A stretch of 64,000 bases of DNA. It comes from Selenomonas sputigena (GTDB lineage: Bacteria; Bacillota; Negativicutes; Selenomonadales; Selenomonadaceae). A program made the translations under genes and the position numbers. Where the stretch lies: positions 2,305,255 to 2,369,254 of the forward strand of contig NZ_CP110383.1 of NCBI RefSeq assembly GCF_026015965.1, in the 5' to 3' direction. Under the pieces are notes generated by a model. That model had not been told where the DNA came from, did no database searches, and worked only from the letters and a program-made list of their open reading frames with translations. This document shows positions 8,447 to 18,305 of this stretch, piece by piece; the stretch's first letter is position 1, and each line of letters begins with the position of its first letter.

Positions 8447-9670
8447 ATGAAAAAAACACTAAATGTTTGTTTGATTATCTTTTTTTTATTGTATGCAATA
8501 GGGCAGTTTTCTTCTGATATAAAAATGCTCAGTCGAGTATTTTATCTGCTTTTTATATTTTTATCTGTATTCCTAGTTAGCTTTAGAAAGAAAATATTAG
8601 TTCCGATAAAAGTCAATGATATTATCTTTTTTATATATTTGTCTTGGTCGACATTATATGGAATACATAATGGTTTTTATCCATATACCCTTGATGAAAT
8701 GTTTGCCTTTGCTAGTTTGTGGTTGTCGTGGAAAATCGTCGTATTTTCGTATGAAAATAAATTGCTGTATGTAGCACTCATTCAGAAGTATTTATATTAT
8801 GTGATGATACTTTGGTTTTCTGTCTATGTATTTACAGGGATTGGTGCTGTTTTAGGTTTTATACCAGACAGTGTCATTATAGCAGCGTTGTCTGAATGGG
8901 TAAAAAACAGAGGCCAGTCAATAGAGATGGTTAGCGATATTTTACAAGGAACAACGGGCTTTTTGGGGATGTTACCACGCTTATCGACGGGCTTGAATAT
9001 AGTTCCGCTGATCATTTTGTTGTTACATAGTTACAAAAACAAGGGTATAAATCCTTTTGTCTGGTTTTTAGGTCTTTTATTTATTTTTATTGATTATGGA
9101 AGAGTAGATGTTTTTGTCTTTGTGATGGCTACGATGATTGCTATAATGCCTAGAATTAAAAAAGTATCGAATGTATACTGGGGAAGAATCTTATTGCCGG
9201 CTGCGATTGTTGTTGCTATCTTTTCTGTTCTTTTATTTGAAAGTGATGTATCGTATCTCTTTCAAAGCATATTTGTGAATGACCGGACATATGCATCTAA
9301 TTTGGAACGTATACAACAGTATGATTCCTTGATGGATGGGGTTATAGAAAATCCATTCTGGGGATCTGGTATGGGAGCATATATCGTTAATAATATCAGA
9401 AATGAAGTTAATTTCTGGGAATACGAGTTGCAAATTTTAGCTTTTGTGTTTCAACTTGGTATTGTTGGATTTATTCTTATTGTTATAAATTTTATTGGAG
9501 ACTACATATTGACAGTGTGGAAGTATACGAAAGGATGTCGTATAGGTGTATTTTTGATATATGTCATATGGATAGTTGCTTCGTGTATTCAAGGTGGAAT
9601 TTTTTTTGACGGAAAAATAATTCTTCCAATTCTATTTTTTATGTCGATAAAATCAGAAGAGGTCAACTGA
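8447..9670 (+). CDS. O-antigen/capsule polymerase (Wzy-like)
   Basis: This 407-residue, very hydrophobic protein has about 10-11 predicted membrane segments and a large periplasmic loop with a segment like ENPFWGSGMGAYIVNN, resembling the ligase/polymerase (Wzy/WaaL) family pattern. Primary sequence is poorly conserved in this family. The call rests on topology, size, AT-rich composition and position between transferases and a Wzx-type flippase. It is probably the integral-membrane enzyme that joins repeat units on the outer face of the cytoplasmic membrane. Confidence 0.72.
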   Translation: MKKTLNVCLIIFFLLYAIGQFSSDIKMLSRVFYLLFIFLSVFLVSFRKKILVPIKVNDIIFFIYLSWSTLYGIHNGFYPYTLDEMFAFASLWLSWKIVVFSYENKLLYVALIQKYLYYVMILWFSVYVFTGIGAVLGFIPDSVIIAALSEWVKNRGQSIEMVSDILQGTTGFLGMLPRLSTGLNIVPLIILLLHSYKNKGINPFVWFLGLLFIFIDYGRVDVFVFVMATMIAIMPRIKKVSNVYWGRILLPAAIVVAIFSVLLFESDVSYLFQSIFVNDRTYASNLERIQQYDSLMDGVIENPFWGSGMGAYIVNNIRNEVNFWEYELQILAFVFQLGIVGFILIVINFIGDYILTVWKYTKGCRIGVFLIYVIWIVASCIQGGIFFDGKIILPILFFMSIKSEEVN

Positions 9671-9735
9671 AAAAATGTTTGTATGAACAGAAGAACAATG
9701 TAAAAAATGAGATAGCTAGAAAGGGGCATGAAATC

Positions 9736-10635
9736 TTGTATCGACCGAAGATTACATTTATTACAGCTACATTTAATTCTGCAAGGACATTGGAGCAAAC
9801 TATATCCAGCATACTTAATCAAACGTATCAAAATATAGAATATATCATCATAGATGGTGGCTCTACAGATGGGACGCTTGATATTCTCAAAAAATATGGA
9901 GATAGAATTCGCTGGATGAGTGAGCGCGATAATGGTATTTGTGATGCGGTAGGAAAAGGGATCGATTTTTCTACGGGGGATTATATTAACATTCTTGGTT
10001 CGGATGATTCTCTTTCAGATCCCTGCATTATTGATGCTGTAGTAAAGGAACTTCAAGATAAACCGGATTTTTTATCGTGTAGTAGATATGATGTAGATGA
10101 GAAAACGTTATTACAGTATCCCTTTTGCAATACGCAGCGGATACGTAATGGGTTGACTTGCATTCCGACAGAAGGTGCATTTATTGGTCGCCATGTCCTA
10201 GAAAAATATCCTTTTGATCGGAACCTTAGGCTCATTAGTGATTACAAACTTTCTATACAGTGTCAGATGGATGAAAATATAAGGATTAAGTATAGTGATC
10301 TGTATACCGCGTTTTTTTCGACTTCTGGAGTCAGTTCGAATCAAGCTTTGGTTGAGGCTGAGGCTGTTGTAGTATACAAAAAATTGCATGTGAATCCACG
10401 AGACTATTATGGACCTGTTCCTCAAGGTGGAGCTTATGTAAAAAAAATTATACATGATAATTTACCATTGTCATTACTAATGTTAATTCTCTTAGTGAAG
10501 CAACAAGGATTAAGATATATATTTAAAGTTCTTCCTCTATCTGCATATCGTGCTTATATTCGTTTTAATCATCCAGATGCAGTAGAGCATATATGTAATA
10601 ATAAGCTATGCAGGTGGTGTCATCGTGGTATATGA
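9736..10635 (+). CDS. Glycosyltransferase family 2
   Basis: This is a GT-A fold transferase of about 300 residues. It starts almost directly with the GT2 core (ITFITATFNSARTLEQTI), then shows IIIDGGSTDGT and the metal-binding LGSDDSL (DxD-type), followed by a variable acceptor domain. The TTG at 9736 was preferred: AGAAAGGGG lies 9 nt upstream and the domain begins a few residues later. An upstream TTG at 9679 gives a longer form with 19 extra residues. It probably adds one sugar of the repeat unit on the cytoplasmic side. Confidence 0.85.
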   Translation: MYRPKITFITATFNSARTLEQTISSILNQTYQNIEYIIIDGGSTDGTLDILKKYGDRIRWMSERDNGICDAVGKGIDFSTGDYINILGSDDSLSDPCIIDAVVKELQDKPDFLSCSRYDVDEKTLLQYPFCNTQRIRNGLTCIPTEGAFIGRHVLEKYPFDRNLRLISDYKLSIQCQMDENIRIKYSDLYTAFFSTSGVSSNQALVEAEAVVVYKKLHVNPRDYYGPVPQGGAYVKKIIHDNLPLSLLMLILLVKQQGLRYIFKVLPLSAYRAYIRFNHPDAVEHICNNKLCRWCHRGI

Positions 10636-10677
10636 TATAAAATAGTGTTGGATAAAAGAGGCTATCGGGGGTAAACA

Positions 10678-12222
10678 ATGCGAGTAGCAAATGTATTACG
10701 CAACAGCATGTACTCCATGACATTGTATGTCGTGTTGGCTGTCCTCGGCATCTTGATACGGCAGGCGTTTACGCGCCATTTGCCTATAGAACTCTTAGGT
10801 CTTGAAGGATTGTTCACCAATGTGATTGCCCTTTTGTCCATTGCGGAACTGGGAATCAGTACTGTGATCAGCTATGGGCTTTATCGGGAAATTGCGAACA
10901 AGAACGAAGCTGAAGTCAATATACTGATGAGCATCTATCGGTATATCTATCTCTTGATAGGCACGTTGGTTGCCTTGATCGGCATCGTTTTGTTTTTCTT
11001 GTTGCCGTGGATTGTGCGAGATGAAAGCATCGCATGGGGTTATGTTCAATTTGTTTATGTGATTCAAATTTGTACAGTGCTCAGTACGTATTTCCTCGCA
11101 TATAGACGCACATTGTTTGCGGCGGATCAGAAGGATTATATCTGTGTTCGCATCGATCTCGTCTGTACATTTGCCGCGAATCTTGTGAAGTTCGCTGCGA
11201 TTGTTGTTTGGCAGAGTTATACGATGTATGCGCTCTCCGCGCTTGGATTCAACATATTGGCGAATCTGATCATCTCGCATCGGCTTGGCAAGGAATATCC
11301 ATTCCTGCATACGGTCAAGGTCACGATACAGGATTTGCGACAACGAAAATTTTTCGTGGATGTAAAGAATTTCCTGATTCACAAATTATCCTATATTGTA
11401 TATAGCGGGACGGATGCGATCATTATTTCCTCGATACTGGGACTGCGTACAGCTGGTCTTGTGGCAAATTATGTCCTTCTCTGTGATGGCGTTTACAAAC
11501 TCTTGTACAAGATGCTGCAGGGAATCATCCCTTCTGTCGCGAACCTAGTTTATACGGATGATAGGGAAAAAAGTTATCGTGTTTATCGTATGCTGGATTT
11601 TGCTTACTTTTTGATCGGAGGGTATATCGCTTGCATCTATGTCACTGTGCTTCAACCATTTGTGGCGCTCTTCTTCGGGGCAGAATTCTTGCTTGAGGAT
11701 GCCTATGTGAAGGCTTTGGCCGTCAATGTTTTTCTTGGCATGCAGTTTGAGAATGCATACAACTTCCGCAGTACGCATGGTGTGTTTGAAAATGATCGCG
11801 GCTATATGGTTCTATCTGCTGCAACAAATCTGATTTTATCAGTGATCTTGGCGCATTACCTCGGTGTTGTCGGTGTGATGATCGGCACGATTGCAGGTCT
11901 GTGGTTCATCGTCTATGGCCGCGTGCAGTTTGTCTTTCGTGTGATTTTTCGCCGAAGCATGAAGAAATATTGGTGGTGTCATGCGTGGTGGAGCATGGTC
12001 GTTCTTTTGGAAATCATGTTGATTAACGAGATATTGAGTGCGTCATTTTTCTCTTCAACGTATACGGGATTATTCGTCAAATGCCTATGTGCAGCGTTGC
12101 TAATGTTAGGGATGCAGGTTCTTGTATTTCATCGGTGCGAGGAGTTCCGCAGCGTATGTTTGTATGCCGTTGAGGCGAAGGACGTTCTTATGAGTAAGAT
12201 TCGGGGGAGGAAATTTCAATGA
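10678..12222 (+). CDS. Oligosaccharide flippase (Wzx / MATE-like PST family)
   Basis: This 514-residue membrane protein has about 12-14 hydrophobic segments. The N-terminal pattern ([21 protein letters not shown] followed by [13 protein letters not shown]) and the repeated membrane pairs are those of polysaccharide transporters of the MATE-like superfamily. It would move lipid-linked repeat units across the cytoplasmic membrane to the polymerase encoded two genes upstream. The stop overlaps the gmd start by 4 nt, so translation is coupled. Composition is closer to the chromosomal average than the preceding three genes. Confidence 0.87.
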   Translation: MRVANVLRNSMYSMTLYVVLAVLGILIRQAFTRHLPIELLGLEGLFTNVIALLSIAELGISTVISYGLYREIANKNEAEVNILMSIYRYIYLLIGTLVALIGIVLFFLLPWIVRDESIAWGYVQFVYVIQICTVLSTYFLAYRRTLFAADQKDYICVRIDLVCTFAANLVKFAAIVVWQSYTMYALSALGFNILANLIISHRLGKEYPFLHTVKVTIQDLRQRKFFVDVKNFLIHKLSYIVYSGTDAIIISSILGLRTAGLVANYVLLCDGVYKLLYKMLQGIIPSVANLVYTDDREKSYRVYRMLDFAYFLIGGYIACIYVTVLQPFVALFFGAEFLLEDAYVKALAVNVFLGMQFENAYNFRSTHGVFENDRGYMVLSAATNLILSVILAHYLGVVGVMIGTIAGLWFIVYGRVQFVFRVIFRRSMKKYWWCHAWWSMVVLLEIMLINEILSASFFSSTYTGLFVKCLCAALLMLGMQVLVFHRCEEFRSVCLYAVEAKDVLMSKIRGRKFQ

Positions 12223-13250
12223 AGAAAGCGTTGATTACAGGGATCACAGGGCAGGACGGTTCGTATCTTACGGAACTCTTGCTGGAAAAAGGCTATGAGG
12301 TTCATGGAATCATTCGCAGGCAGAGCAGTCAGAATACGGAGAGAATCGACCATATCTTGAATGATTCGGCGTTTTCCAAGCGTGTTTTCCTGCATTATGG
12401 AGATTTGACGGACTCCAGCAATGCACATGCGCTGATTCGGGAGATTCAGCCGGATGAAGTCTATAATCTGGCAGCACAGTCGCATGTAGCCGTATCCTTT
12501 GAGGTGCCGGAGTATACGGCGGAGGCGACAGGTGTCGGTACGATTCGTATGCTTGAGGCAGTACGCCAGAGCGGGCTGCCGATACGCTTTTATCAGGCAT
12601 CGACTTCAGAACTTTTTGGTGGCTTGCCAGAGACGGCACCTCAGAGCGAGTCAACTCCATTTTATCCGAAGAGTCCTTATGGGGCGGCGAAACTCTACTC
12701 TTTCTGGATTACGAAGAACTATCGTGAATCCTATGGGATGTTTGCCTGCAATGGAATCCTCTTCAATCATGAGTCGCCGCGGCGCGGTGAGACTTTTGTG
12801 ACGCGCAAAATAACGCTTGCAGTCACTCGAATTGCCAAGGGATTGCAGGAGAAGCTGACGCTAGGCAATCTTGAGGCAAAGCGCGACTGGGGCTTTGCGG
12901 GAGATTATGTAGAGGGAATGTGGCGCATACTCCAGCAGGATCAGCCTGAGGACTACGTACTTGCAACGAATGAGACGCATACGGTGCGTGAGTTTGTTGA
13001 GAGGGCTTTCGCTGAGACGGGCGTTCCGATTCGCTGGGAAGGCGAAGGGAGTAATGAGAAGGGCTATGACGCCAAGACCGGGAAGCTCCTTGTCGATGTG
13101 TCAGAGCAATTCTATCGCCCTGCAGAAGTCGAACTCCTCTGGGGGGATTCGACCAAGGCGGAGCATGAGTTGGGATGGAGGCGCAAGGTCGGATTTGCCG
13201 AACTGGTCAAGATGATGGTTGCAGCAGATTTGAAAAAGATACACGCCTGA
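12219..13250 (+). CDS. gmd: GDP-mannose 4,6-dehydratase
   Basis: The protein has 343 residues. The full Gmd pattern is visible: [19 protein letters not shown] at the N terminus, [12 protein letters not shown], the STSELFGG strand, the SPYGAAKLY catalytic motif and [19 protein letters not shown] in the middle. It converts GDP-mannose to GDP-4-keto-6-deoxy-mannose in the cytoplasm. Its partners are in the same locus: manC supplies GDP-mannose, and the fcl-like reductases and a 3-dehydratase-like enzyme can use the product. This makes it the branch point for fucose or dideoxy sugars in the glycan. Confidence 0.95.
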   Translation: MKKALITGITGQDGSYLTELLLEKGYEVHGIIRRQSSQNTERIDHILNDSAFSKRVFLHYGDLTDSSNAHALIREIQPDEVYNLAAQSHVAVSFEVPEYTAEATGVGTIRMLEAVRQSGLPIRFYQASTSELFGGLPETAPQSESTPFYPKSPYGAAKLYSFWITKNYRESYGMFACNGILFNHESPRRGETFVTRKITLAVTRIAKGLQEKLTLGNLEAKRDWGFAGDYVEGMWRILQQDQPEDYVLATNETHTVREFVERAFAETGVPIRWEGEGSNEKGYDAKTGKLLVDVSEQFYRPAEVELLWGDSTKAEHELGWRRKVGFAELVKMMVAADLKKIHA

Positions 13251-13260
13251 AAGGACGGGG

Positions 13261-14211
13261 ATGAGATTGCCGAATGTACGAGATGCATTCTTTTCTGAAG
13301 TCTATCAGATGACGGAGGAAGGGGAAGATATTGTCATCGTATCTGCGGATTTAGGTGCGCCGAGTTTGGATGAGTTCCGGCGCAGATTTCCGCATCGCTT
13401 TGTCAATGTTGGCATTGCAGAGCAGAACCTTCTCGCGGTTGCGTCCGGTCTTGCACTCAGTGGGAAATATGTGATTGCTTTCGGGTTGAATCCGTTTCCT
13501 GTGACGCGCGCATACGATCAGTTGCGCAACTTCTTGGGCGATCTCAAGATTCCTGTTACGGTTGCGGCATTGAATGCAGGGACGTGTGCGTCAGAATGTG
13601 GCTATACGCATATGCCGCTCGAAGATTTTGCAATGGTTCGCATGATTCCTTCCATCAAGATGGTAAATCCGTCCGATACCGCCATTGCGAAAGCGGCGGC
13701 GCGTGACTTGGTGGCAGCTTCGCAGCCAATGTATGTTCGATTTGATAAGTTTCTAATGGAAGAGCATTATCAAGAGCGTGAGGTGGATTTCCAAAAGGGA
13801 TTTTTTGAGATGCCAGCATCAGAACGATTTGCCGTCATTACGACTGGGAATTTTTCTTCTATGCTGAAAAATAGCATCAACACGATTAAGATTCAGGGCG
13901 AATCTCCTAGCCTCTTTGATTGCTATGCGTTCCCTCTGGATACGGATTTGCTGGCAGAACGGTTGAAGCCGTTTTCATGTATAGTGACGCTTGAGGATCA
14001 GACGCCTTGCGCGGGGCTGGGCTCCCTGATCATGGAGACTCTTTCTGCATATGGAATCGTCAAACGGATTCGTGCTCTGGGTGTTGAACCGAAGCATTGG
14101 GAAGGGCGCATTATGAACCGCAGCGCGATTTATGATGAAATGGGATATGATATAAAATCGCTTGGAAAACGACTGCAAAAGACCTTTGAGGAGATGATGG
14201 ATAATGACTGA
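13261..14211 (+). CDS. Transketolase-like protein, C-terminal (pyrimidine-binding) subunit
   Basis: This 316-residue protein matches the second half of transketolase: a pyrimidine-binding domain with FVNVGIAEQNLLAVASGLAL (the AEQ glutamate activates thiamine diphosphate) and a C-terminal domain. The partner half is the next gene, overlapping by 8 nt. Split transketolases usually have the N-terminal half first; here the order is reversed. Inside a nucleotide-sugar locus it is more likely to extend or branch a sugar than to serve the pentose phosphate pathway. That role is inference. Confidence 0.87.
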   Translation: MRLPNVRDAFFSEVYQMTEEGEDIVIVSADLGAPSLDEFRRRFPHRFVNVGIAEQNLLAVASGLALSGKYVIAFGLNPFPVTRAYDQLRNFLGDLKIPVTVAALNAGTCASECGYTHMPLEDFAMVRMIPSIKMVNPSDTAIAKAAARDLVAASQPMYVRFDKFLMEEHYQEREVDFQKGFFEMPASERFAVITTGNFSSMLKNSINTIKIQGESPSLFDCYAFPLDTDLLAERLKPFSCIVTLEDQTPCAGLGSLIMETLSAYGIVKRIRALGVEPKHWEGRIMNRSAIYDEMGYDIKSLGKRLQKTFEEMMDND

Positions 14212-15034
14212 AGCACGCGAATTTGAATCGTTGTATGCATTGTCCTATCAAATGCGGAAACGGTTTTTGGAAATTTTTACGCGATTGGGATTCGGTCATG
14301 TGACGAGTGCTTTTTCGGCAACGGAAATCTTAGTAACACTTTACAAAGAAGTTTTGCGTTACCAAGCAGACGATCCAGAATGGGGAGGCAGAGACCGCTT
14401 TGTTCTGAGCAAGGGACATGGGGCGGGAATGCTTTTTCCTATCTTCGAGGAGATTGGCTATCTGTCTCCTGAACAGATCGATGATATGATTCGCATTGGA
14501 GGCGACTACGAGTATATTCGGAGCCTGTTTCTGCCCGGTTACGATTTTTATGGCGGTTCTCTCGGTCATGGATTGGGAATTGCAGCAGGTTTAGCACTAG
14601 GCGCACGTTTGAATCGAGCGGATTGGCACACATATTGTCTCGTTGGCGATGCAGAGTGTTGTGAAGGATCTATTTGGGAAGCGGCTATGTTTGCAGGTCA
14701 TCAGGAACTGAGCAATCTTGTTGTTGTTGTGGATCGCAATGCGCTTGGCTGTTCAGATTTTACAGAGCACATGTTGCGTATGGAACCCTTTGCTGAGAAA
14801 TGGCGCGCCTGTAACTGGGATGTGCAGGAGGCGGATGGACATACGTATGAAGAGCTTGTCCCTGTGCTGAAAGCGAGTCGTTCGCCCCGCAGATCCAGAC
14901 CGCTTTGCGTTATTGCTGATACCATCAAGGGGAAAGGGTTGGAGTATCTTTATGACAAGCCTTTGATGCACGGCTATATGCCCAATAAACCCGAGGATAT
15001 CGAAAAAGTATTTAAGGAATTGAAGAGGTATTAG
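14204..15034 (+). CDS. Transketolase-like protein, N-terminal (diphosphate-binding) subunit
   Basis: This 276-residue protein carries the thiamine-diphosphate-binding half of transketolase: FVLSKGHGAGM, then GSLGHGLGIAAGLALGARLN and the GDAECCEGSIWEAAMFA motif (GDG-like metal/diphosphate site, here GDA), followed by VVVVDRNALG. It completes the active site together with the preceding subunit. The start lies inside the 3' end of that gene. Together with gmd and the 3-dehydratase-like enzyme it could transfer a two-carbon ketol unit to a 4-keto sugar nucleotide. Confidence 0.87.
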   Translation: MTEAREFESLYALSYQMRKRFLEIFTRLGFGHVTSAFSATEILVTLYKEVLRYQADDPEWGGRDRFVLSKGHGAGMLFPIFEEIGYLSPEQIDDMIRIGGDYEYIRSLFLPGYDFYGGSLGHGLGIAAGLALGARLNRADWHTYCLVGDAECCEGSIWEAAMFAGHQELSNLVVVVDRNALGCSDFTEHMLRMEPFAEKWRACNWDVQEADGHTYEELVPVLKASRSPRRSRPLCVIADTIKGKGLEYLYDKPLMHGYMPNKPEDIEKVFKELKRY

Positions 15035-15082
15035 GGGGATTTGTACGTGGTGGATTATTCGAGGCTGACATAGGAGTTGTTT

Positions 15083-16027
15083 ATGAAGAAGGATAGTAGG
15101 ATCTACATAGCTGGACATACAGGTCAAATTGGCTATGGCTTGGCAAAAAAATTACAATCGGATGGTTATGAAAATGTAATTTTAAGAACACATGATTCGC
15201 TGGATTTGTTGGATCAAAAGAGCGTATGGGATTTTTTTGAAAAAGAAAAACCGGAGTACGTATTTTATTGTGCGGGTACTCTTGGTACTATTGATTATTT
15301 TGTACAGGAAAAAGCTGCGGTTATTTACAATAATCTTATGATGCAAGCTAATGTGATTAACTCTGCTGTCAAGAACAATGTAAAAAAATTACTCTATGTA
15401 GGCAGTGGGGCTGTTTACGGCAGCCATACTTCTTCACCGTTTCAAGAGACAGCGGCGATAGACTCTATACAACAGGGCGGAATGGAGGCATACGCTGTTG
15501 CCAAGATCGCAGGGCTTGAATTGTGCAAACAATATCATGGCATTGCTGGGAGTAAATGTATCTCTGTTTTACCTACGCATGTGTATGGAACGAAGAATAT
15601 TTCTCGTATCAAGAACACTCTGGTTGAAGAGTTGTTGCAAAAAATGCACCAGGCGAAGCTGGAAGGCGCAAAAGAACTTGCGTTAGATATATGGGGAACG
15701 GGGAAGAAGTGTATTCGGCAGTTTATCTATTTGGACGATTTGGTGGATGCGCTTATCTATATAATGGACAACTATGATGAAGTTTTGCCGGTTAATATTG
15801 CGTCAGAGGAGGCTGTTTCTCTGGATGAATTGGCTCATATCATTCGAGAAATTATCGGTTATACAGGTACGCTGCATTATCAGGAAGATAAGACTGAAAA
15901 GACGGATGATCGCCTTATGTCGGTAGCATATTTGCGAGAACAGGGTTGGAAACCTCATTATACATTGCGAGAAGGAATCCAATCTTTCTATACATGGTAT
16001 CTTGATGAACTTCGGGAAAAAGGATAA
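15083..16027 (+). CDS. GDP-fucose-synthase-like SDR (fcl paralogue)
   Basis: This 314-residue extended SDR has the N-terminal motif RIYIAGHTGQIGYGL and YVGSGAVYGS, with a catalytic YAVAK. It is clearly related to the next gene (GDP-L-fucose synthase): the same opening, the same LRTHxxLDL segment, and the same YLDDLVDALIYIMDNYDE stretch. The canonical fcl GSSCIYP strand is replaced by GSGAVYG. Paralogues like this act as ColC-type epimerase/reductases or reduce branched-sugar side chains. The substrate is not decided by sequence. The ATG at 15083 was chosen for its AGGAG site 6 nt upstream. Confidence 0.8.
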   Translation: MKKDSRIYIAGHTGQIGYGLAKKLQSDGYENVILRTHDSLDLLDQKSVWDFFEKEKPEYVFYCAGTLGTIDYFVQEKAAVIYNNLMMQANVINSAVKNNVKKLLYVGSGAVYGSHTSSPFQETAAIDSIQQGGMEAYAVAKIAGLELCKQYHGIAGSKCISVLPTHVYGTKNISRIKNTLVEELLQKMHQAKLEGAKELALDIWGTGKKCIRQFIYLDDLVDALIYIMDNYDEVLPVNIASEEAVSLDELAHIIREIIGYTGTLHYQEDKTEKTDDRLMSVAYLREQGWKPHYTLREGIQSFYTWYLDELREKG

Positions 16028-16064
16028 TAGGTGTCGTGAAATAAAATTTTCGGGAGGTAGGCAA

Positions 16065-16997
16065 GTGGAAATTTCGGATAGGATTTACGTTGCCGGGCAT
16101 ACAGGGATGGTGGGTTCGGCTATTGTGCGCCATCTGCAAAAAAATGGATACTATAATCTGCTGCTGAGAACGCATCGTGAGCTTGATTTGACAGATCAGC
16201 AGGAGACAAGGAGTTTCTTTGAGCAGGAGCGCCCTGACTATGTATTTATCGCTGCGGCGAAGGTCGGTGGAATACAGGCAAACAGTACGTTTCCTGCAGA
16301 TTTTTTGTATGTAAATCTGATGATTAATGCGAATATCATCCATGCGGCGCATGAAGTCGGTGTCAAGAAGCTGTTGGCTTTGGGTAGTTCCTGCATTTAT
16401 CCGAAATTTGCTGACCAGCCGCTTCGTGAAGAGGCCTTTTTGGATGGCAAGCCTGAGCCTACGAATGAAGGCTATGCTATTGCAAAGATTTCGGCATTGG
16501 AGTTGGTGAAGTTCTTCCATCGTCAGTACGGTGACCCGTTTATCAGTTGTATGCCGACGAATATTTATGGGGAAAATGACAACTTCGATTTGCAGGGTTC
16601 ACATGTCATCCCTGCGATGATTCGCAAGTTTCATGCGGCAAAAATGGAGGGGGCGGATTCCGTTACTCTTTGGGGGACGGGAAGCCCGAAACGCGAGTTC
16701 CTCTATGTGGATGATCTTGCAGATGCGTGTGTCTTTCTTATGGATCATTATGATGAAGAAGGGCATATCAATATAGGCAGTGGCGAAGAAGTTTCCATGA
16801 AGGAATTGGCAGAAGGGATTGCGTCTGTTGTAGACTTTCATGGAACGTTGATCTATGATACGGAGAAGCCCGATGGTGCTCCGCGCCGTTTGGTCGATTC
16901 TACGCGTATTCATGAGCTTGGCTGGCAGCATAAGGTATCCTTGCGTGATGGAATCGAACGTTCATATCGATATTTTTTGGAGAATTACAATCAGTAG
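16065..16997 (+). CDS. fcl: GDP-L-fucose synthase
   Basis: This 310-residue enzyme has the complete WcaG/Fcl signature: VAGHTGMVGSAIVRHL, LRTHRELDLTD, FIAAAKVGGI, GSSCIYPKFA, the NEGYAIAKISALEL catalytic YxxxK region and PTNIYGENDNFD. It carries out the 3,5-epimerisation and 4-reduction of GDP-4-keto-6-deoxy-mannose to GDP-L-fucose. Start: GTG at 16065 with GGGAGGT 6 nt upstream; the longer frame open from 16002 overlaps the previous gene without a good ribosome site. Gmd and manC in the same locus complete a GDP-mannose to GDP-fucose route. Confidence 0.92.
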   Translation: MEISDRIYVAGHTGMVGSAIVRHLQKNGYYNLLLRTHRELDLTDQQETRSFFEQERPDYVFIAAAKVGGIQANSTFPADFLYVNLMINANIIHAAHEVGVKKLLALGSSCIYPKFADQPLREEAFLDGKPEPTNEGYAIAKISALELVKFFHRQYGDPFISCMPTNIYGENDNFDLQGSHVIPAMIRKFHAAKMEGADSVTLWGTGSPKREFLYVDDLADACVFLMDHYDEEGHINIGSGEEVSMKELAEGIASVVDFHGTLIYDTEKPDGAPRRLVDSTRIHELGWQHKVSLRDGIERSYRYFLENYNQ

Positions 16998-17021
16998 TTT
17001 TTAAAAGAAGGAGCGCATTGT

Positions 17022-18305
17022 ATGGAGCGGTATCGTGATCCTGTTCATGGTTTTATTGAGGTAAGACCATGGGAGAAGAAGATTATAGATTCTGCTCCGT
17101 TTCAGCGACTCCGTCATATCAAGCAGCTCGCTATGACGAATCTTGTGTTTCATGGTGCAGAGCATACGCGCTTCGGTCATTCGCTGGGTGTAATGTTTTT
17201 GGTGACGAGAGCATTTCACATGGCGGTTGAAAATGGAGCAGGGGAGTATCGTTTTTCGCGCAAGAAAATAGAATGGTATGAACAGATTCTTCGTCTTATT
17301 GCTTTGACGCATGATCTTGGGCATGCACCATTTTCACACGCGTCAGAATCGGTCTTTCCTGATGGGATTGAGCATGAAGATTTCACTGAGAAGATTATCA
17401 AAGAAACAGAGATTGCAGAGTACATCCATGCAATTGGAAAAGAATTTAAAACGAAGGATGAAAAGTACGATATAACACCGGATTTGATTTGTGACATTTA
17501 TCGAGGAAGAGATCCTGGTGAGAAATCAGAGTTTACGTTCCTTAAAAGCTTTATGGATGGTGAGCTGGATTGCGACAAGATGGATTACCTTTTAAGGGAT
17601 TCTCTTTATTGTGGCGTAAATTATGGAAAGTTTGACCTTGAGAGACTACTATCTTCTTTAACGATTGATGGAAAGGAAGGCTTTCCAAGATTGGCAATAG
17701 ATTATGGTGGTCTTAAGGTATTTGAAGAGTTTGTGTTGGCAAGGTATTTTATGTTTACGGAAGTGTATTTTCATCGTACACGCCGCTATTTCGATATTAT
17801 TTTAGGAAAAGCTTTGAAGACTATTTTGCCGAATGGAAAATATCCGGAGAAGGTAGGTTTATATCTGGAGTGGGATGATGAGAGGGTTTTTCAAGAATGC
17901 CGTAAACAAATTGATGATGTAAATTGTAAGAGCATTATAGCAAGGTATGTTTACCCGTGCGTTTTAGAGAGTCCCGCACATGCTGAGGGAGAACAATTAC
18001 GTACATACGATAATTTGAAAAAGCGACTATATAAAGAATTTGGGAAAGAATCTTTTATAGAAGATAGTTCTGCGGATAAGTTGCCACATAAAATTCCTGT
18101 TCGGTGTGAATTGGAAGATGAAAGAGCTATTATTTCTTTTAATAAGCGCATGAAAAAGAGAGTATCTGTCTCCGAGGAATCTTATATTATTCGGGCATTA
18201 GCGACTAAGATAGGAATTAGACGATTATATGCACATCCTATGGTTTCTGAGGAAGCAAAAAAGATTGTGAGAGATTGGTATGCTGCAGACGGGGAGGTAT
18301 CATGA
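17022..18305 (+). CDS. HD-domain phosphohydrolase (YwfO-like)
   Basis: The protein has 427 residues. The HD motif set is clear: H53 in HTRFGHSLG, H97-D98 in ALTHDLGHAPFSH, and a later conserved Asp in DGELDCDKMDYLLRD. The opening (YRDPVHGFIEV) is characteristic of the dNTPase-like group that includes Bacillus YwfO. Such enzymes hydrolyse nucleotides such as dNTPs; the exact substrate here is unknown. The next gene overlaps its stop and is a YwgA-type protein, the same pairing as ywfO/ywgA. Its position inside the glycan locus, between fcl and a dehydratase, is unexpected and suggests insertion as a module. Confidence 0.85.
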   Translation: MERYRDPVHGFIEVRPWEKKIIDSAPFQRLRHIKQLAMTNLVFHGAEHTRFGHSLGVMFLVTRAFHMAVENGAGEYRFSRKKIEWYEQILRLIALTHDLGHAPFSHASESVFPDGIEHEDFTEKIIKETEIAEYIHAIGKEFKTKDEKYDITPDLICDIYRGRDPGEKSEFTFLKSFMDGELDCDKMDYLLRDSLYCGVNYGKFDLERLLSSLTIDGKEGFPRLAIDYGGLKVFEEFVLARYFMFTEVYFHRTRRYFDIILGKALKTILPNGKYPEKVGLYLEWDDERVFQECRKQIDDVNCKSIIARYVYPCVLESPAHAEGEQLRTYDNLKKRLYKEFGKESFIEDSSADKLPHKIPVRCELEDERAIISFNKRMKKRVSVSEESYIIRALATKIGIRRLYAHPMVSEEAKKIVRDWYAADGEVS

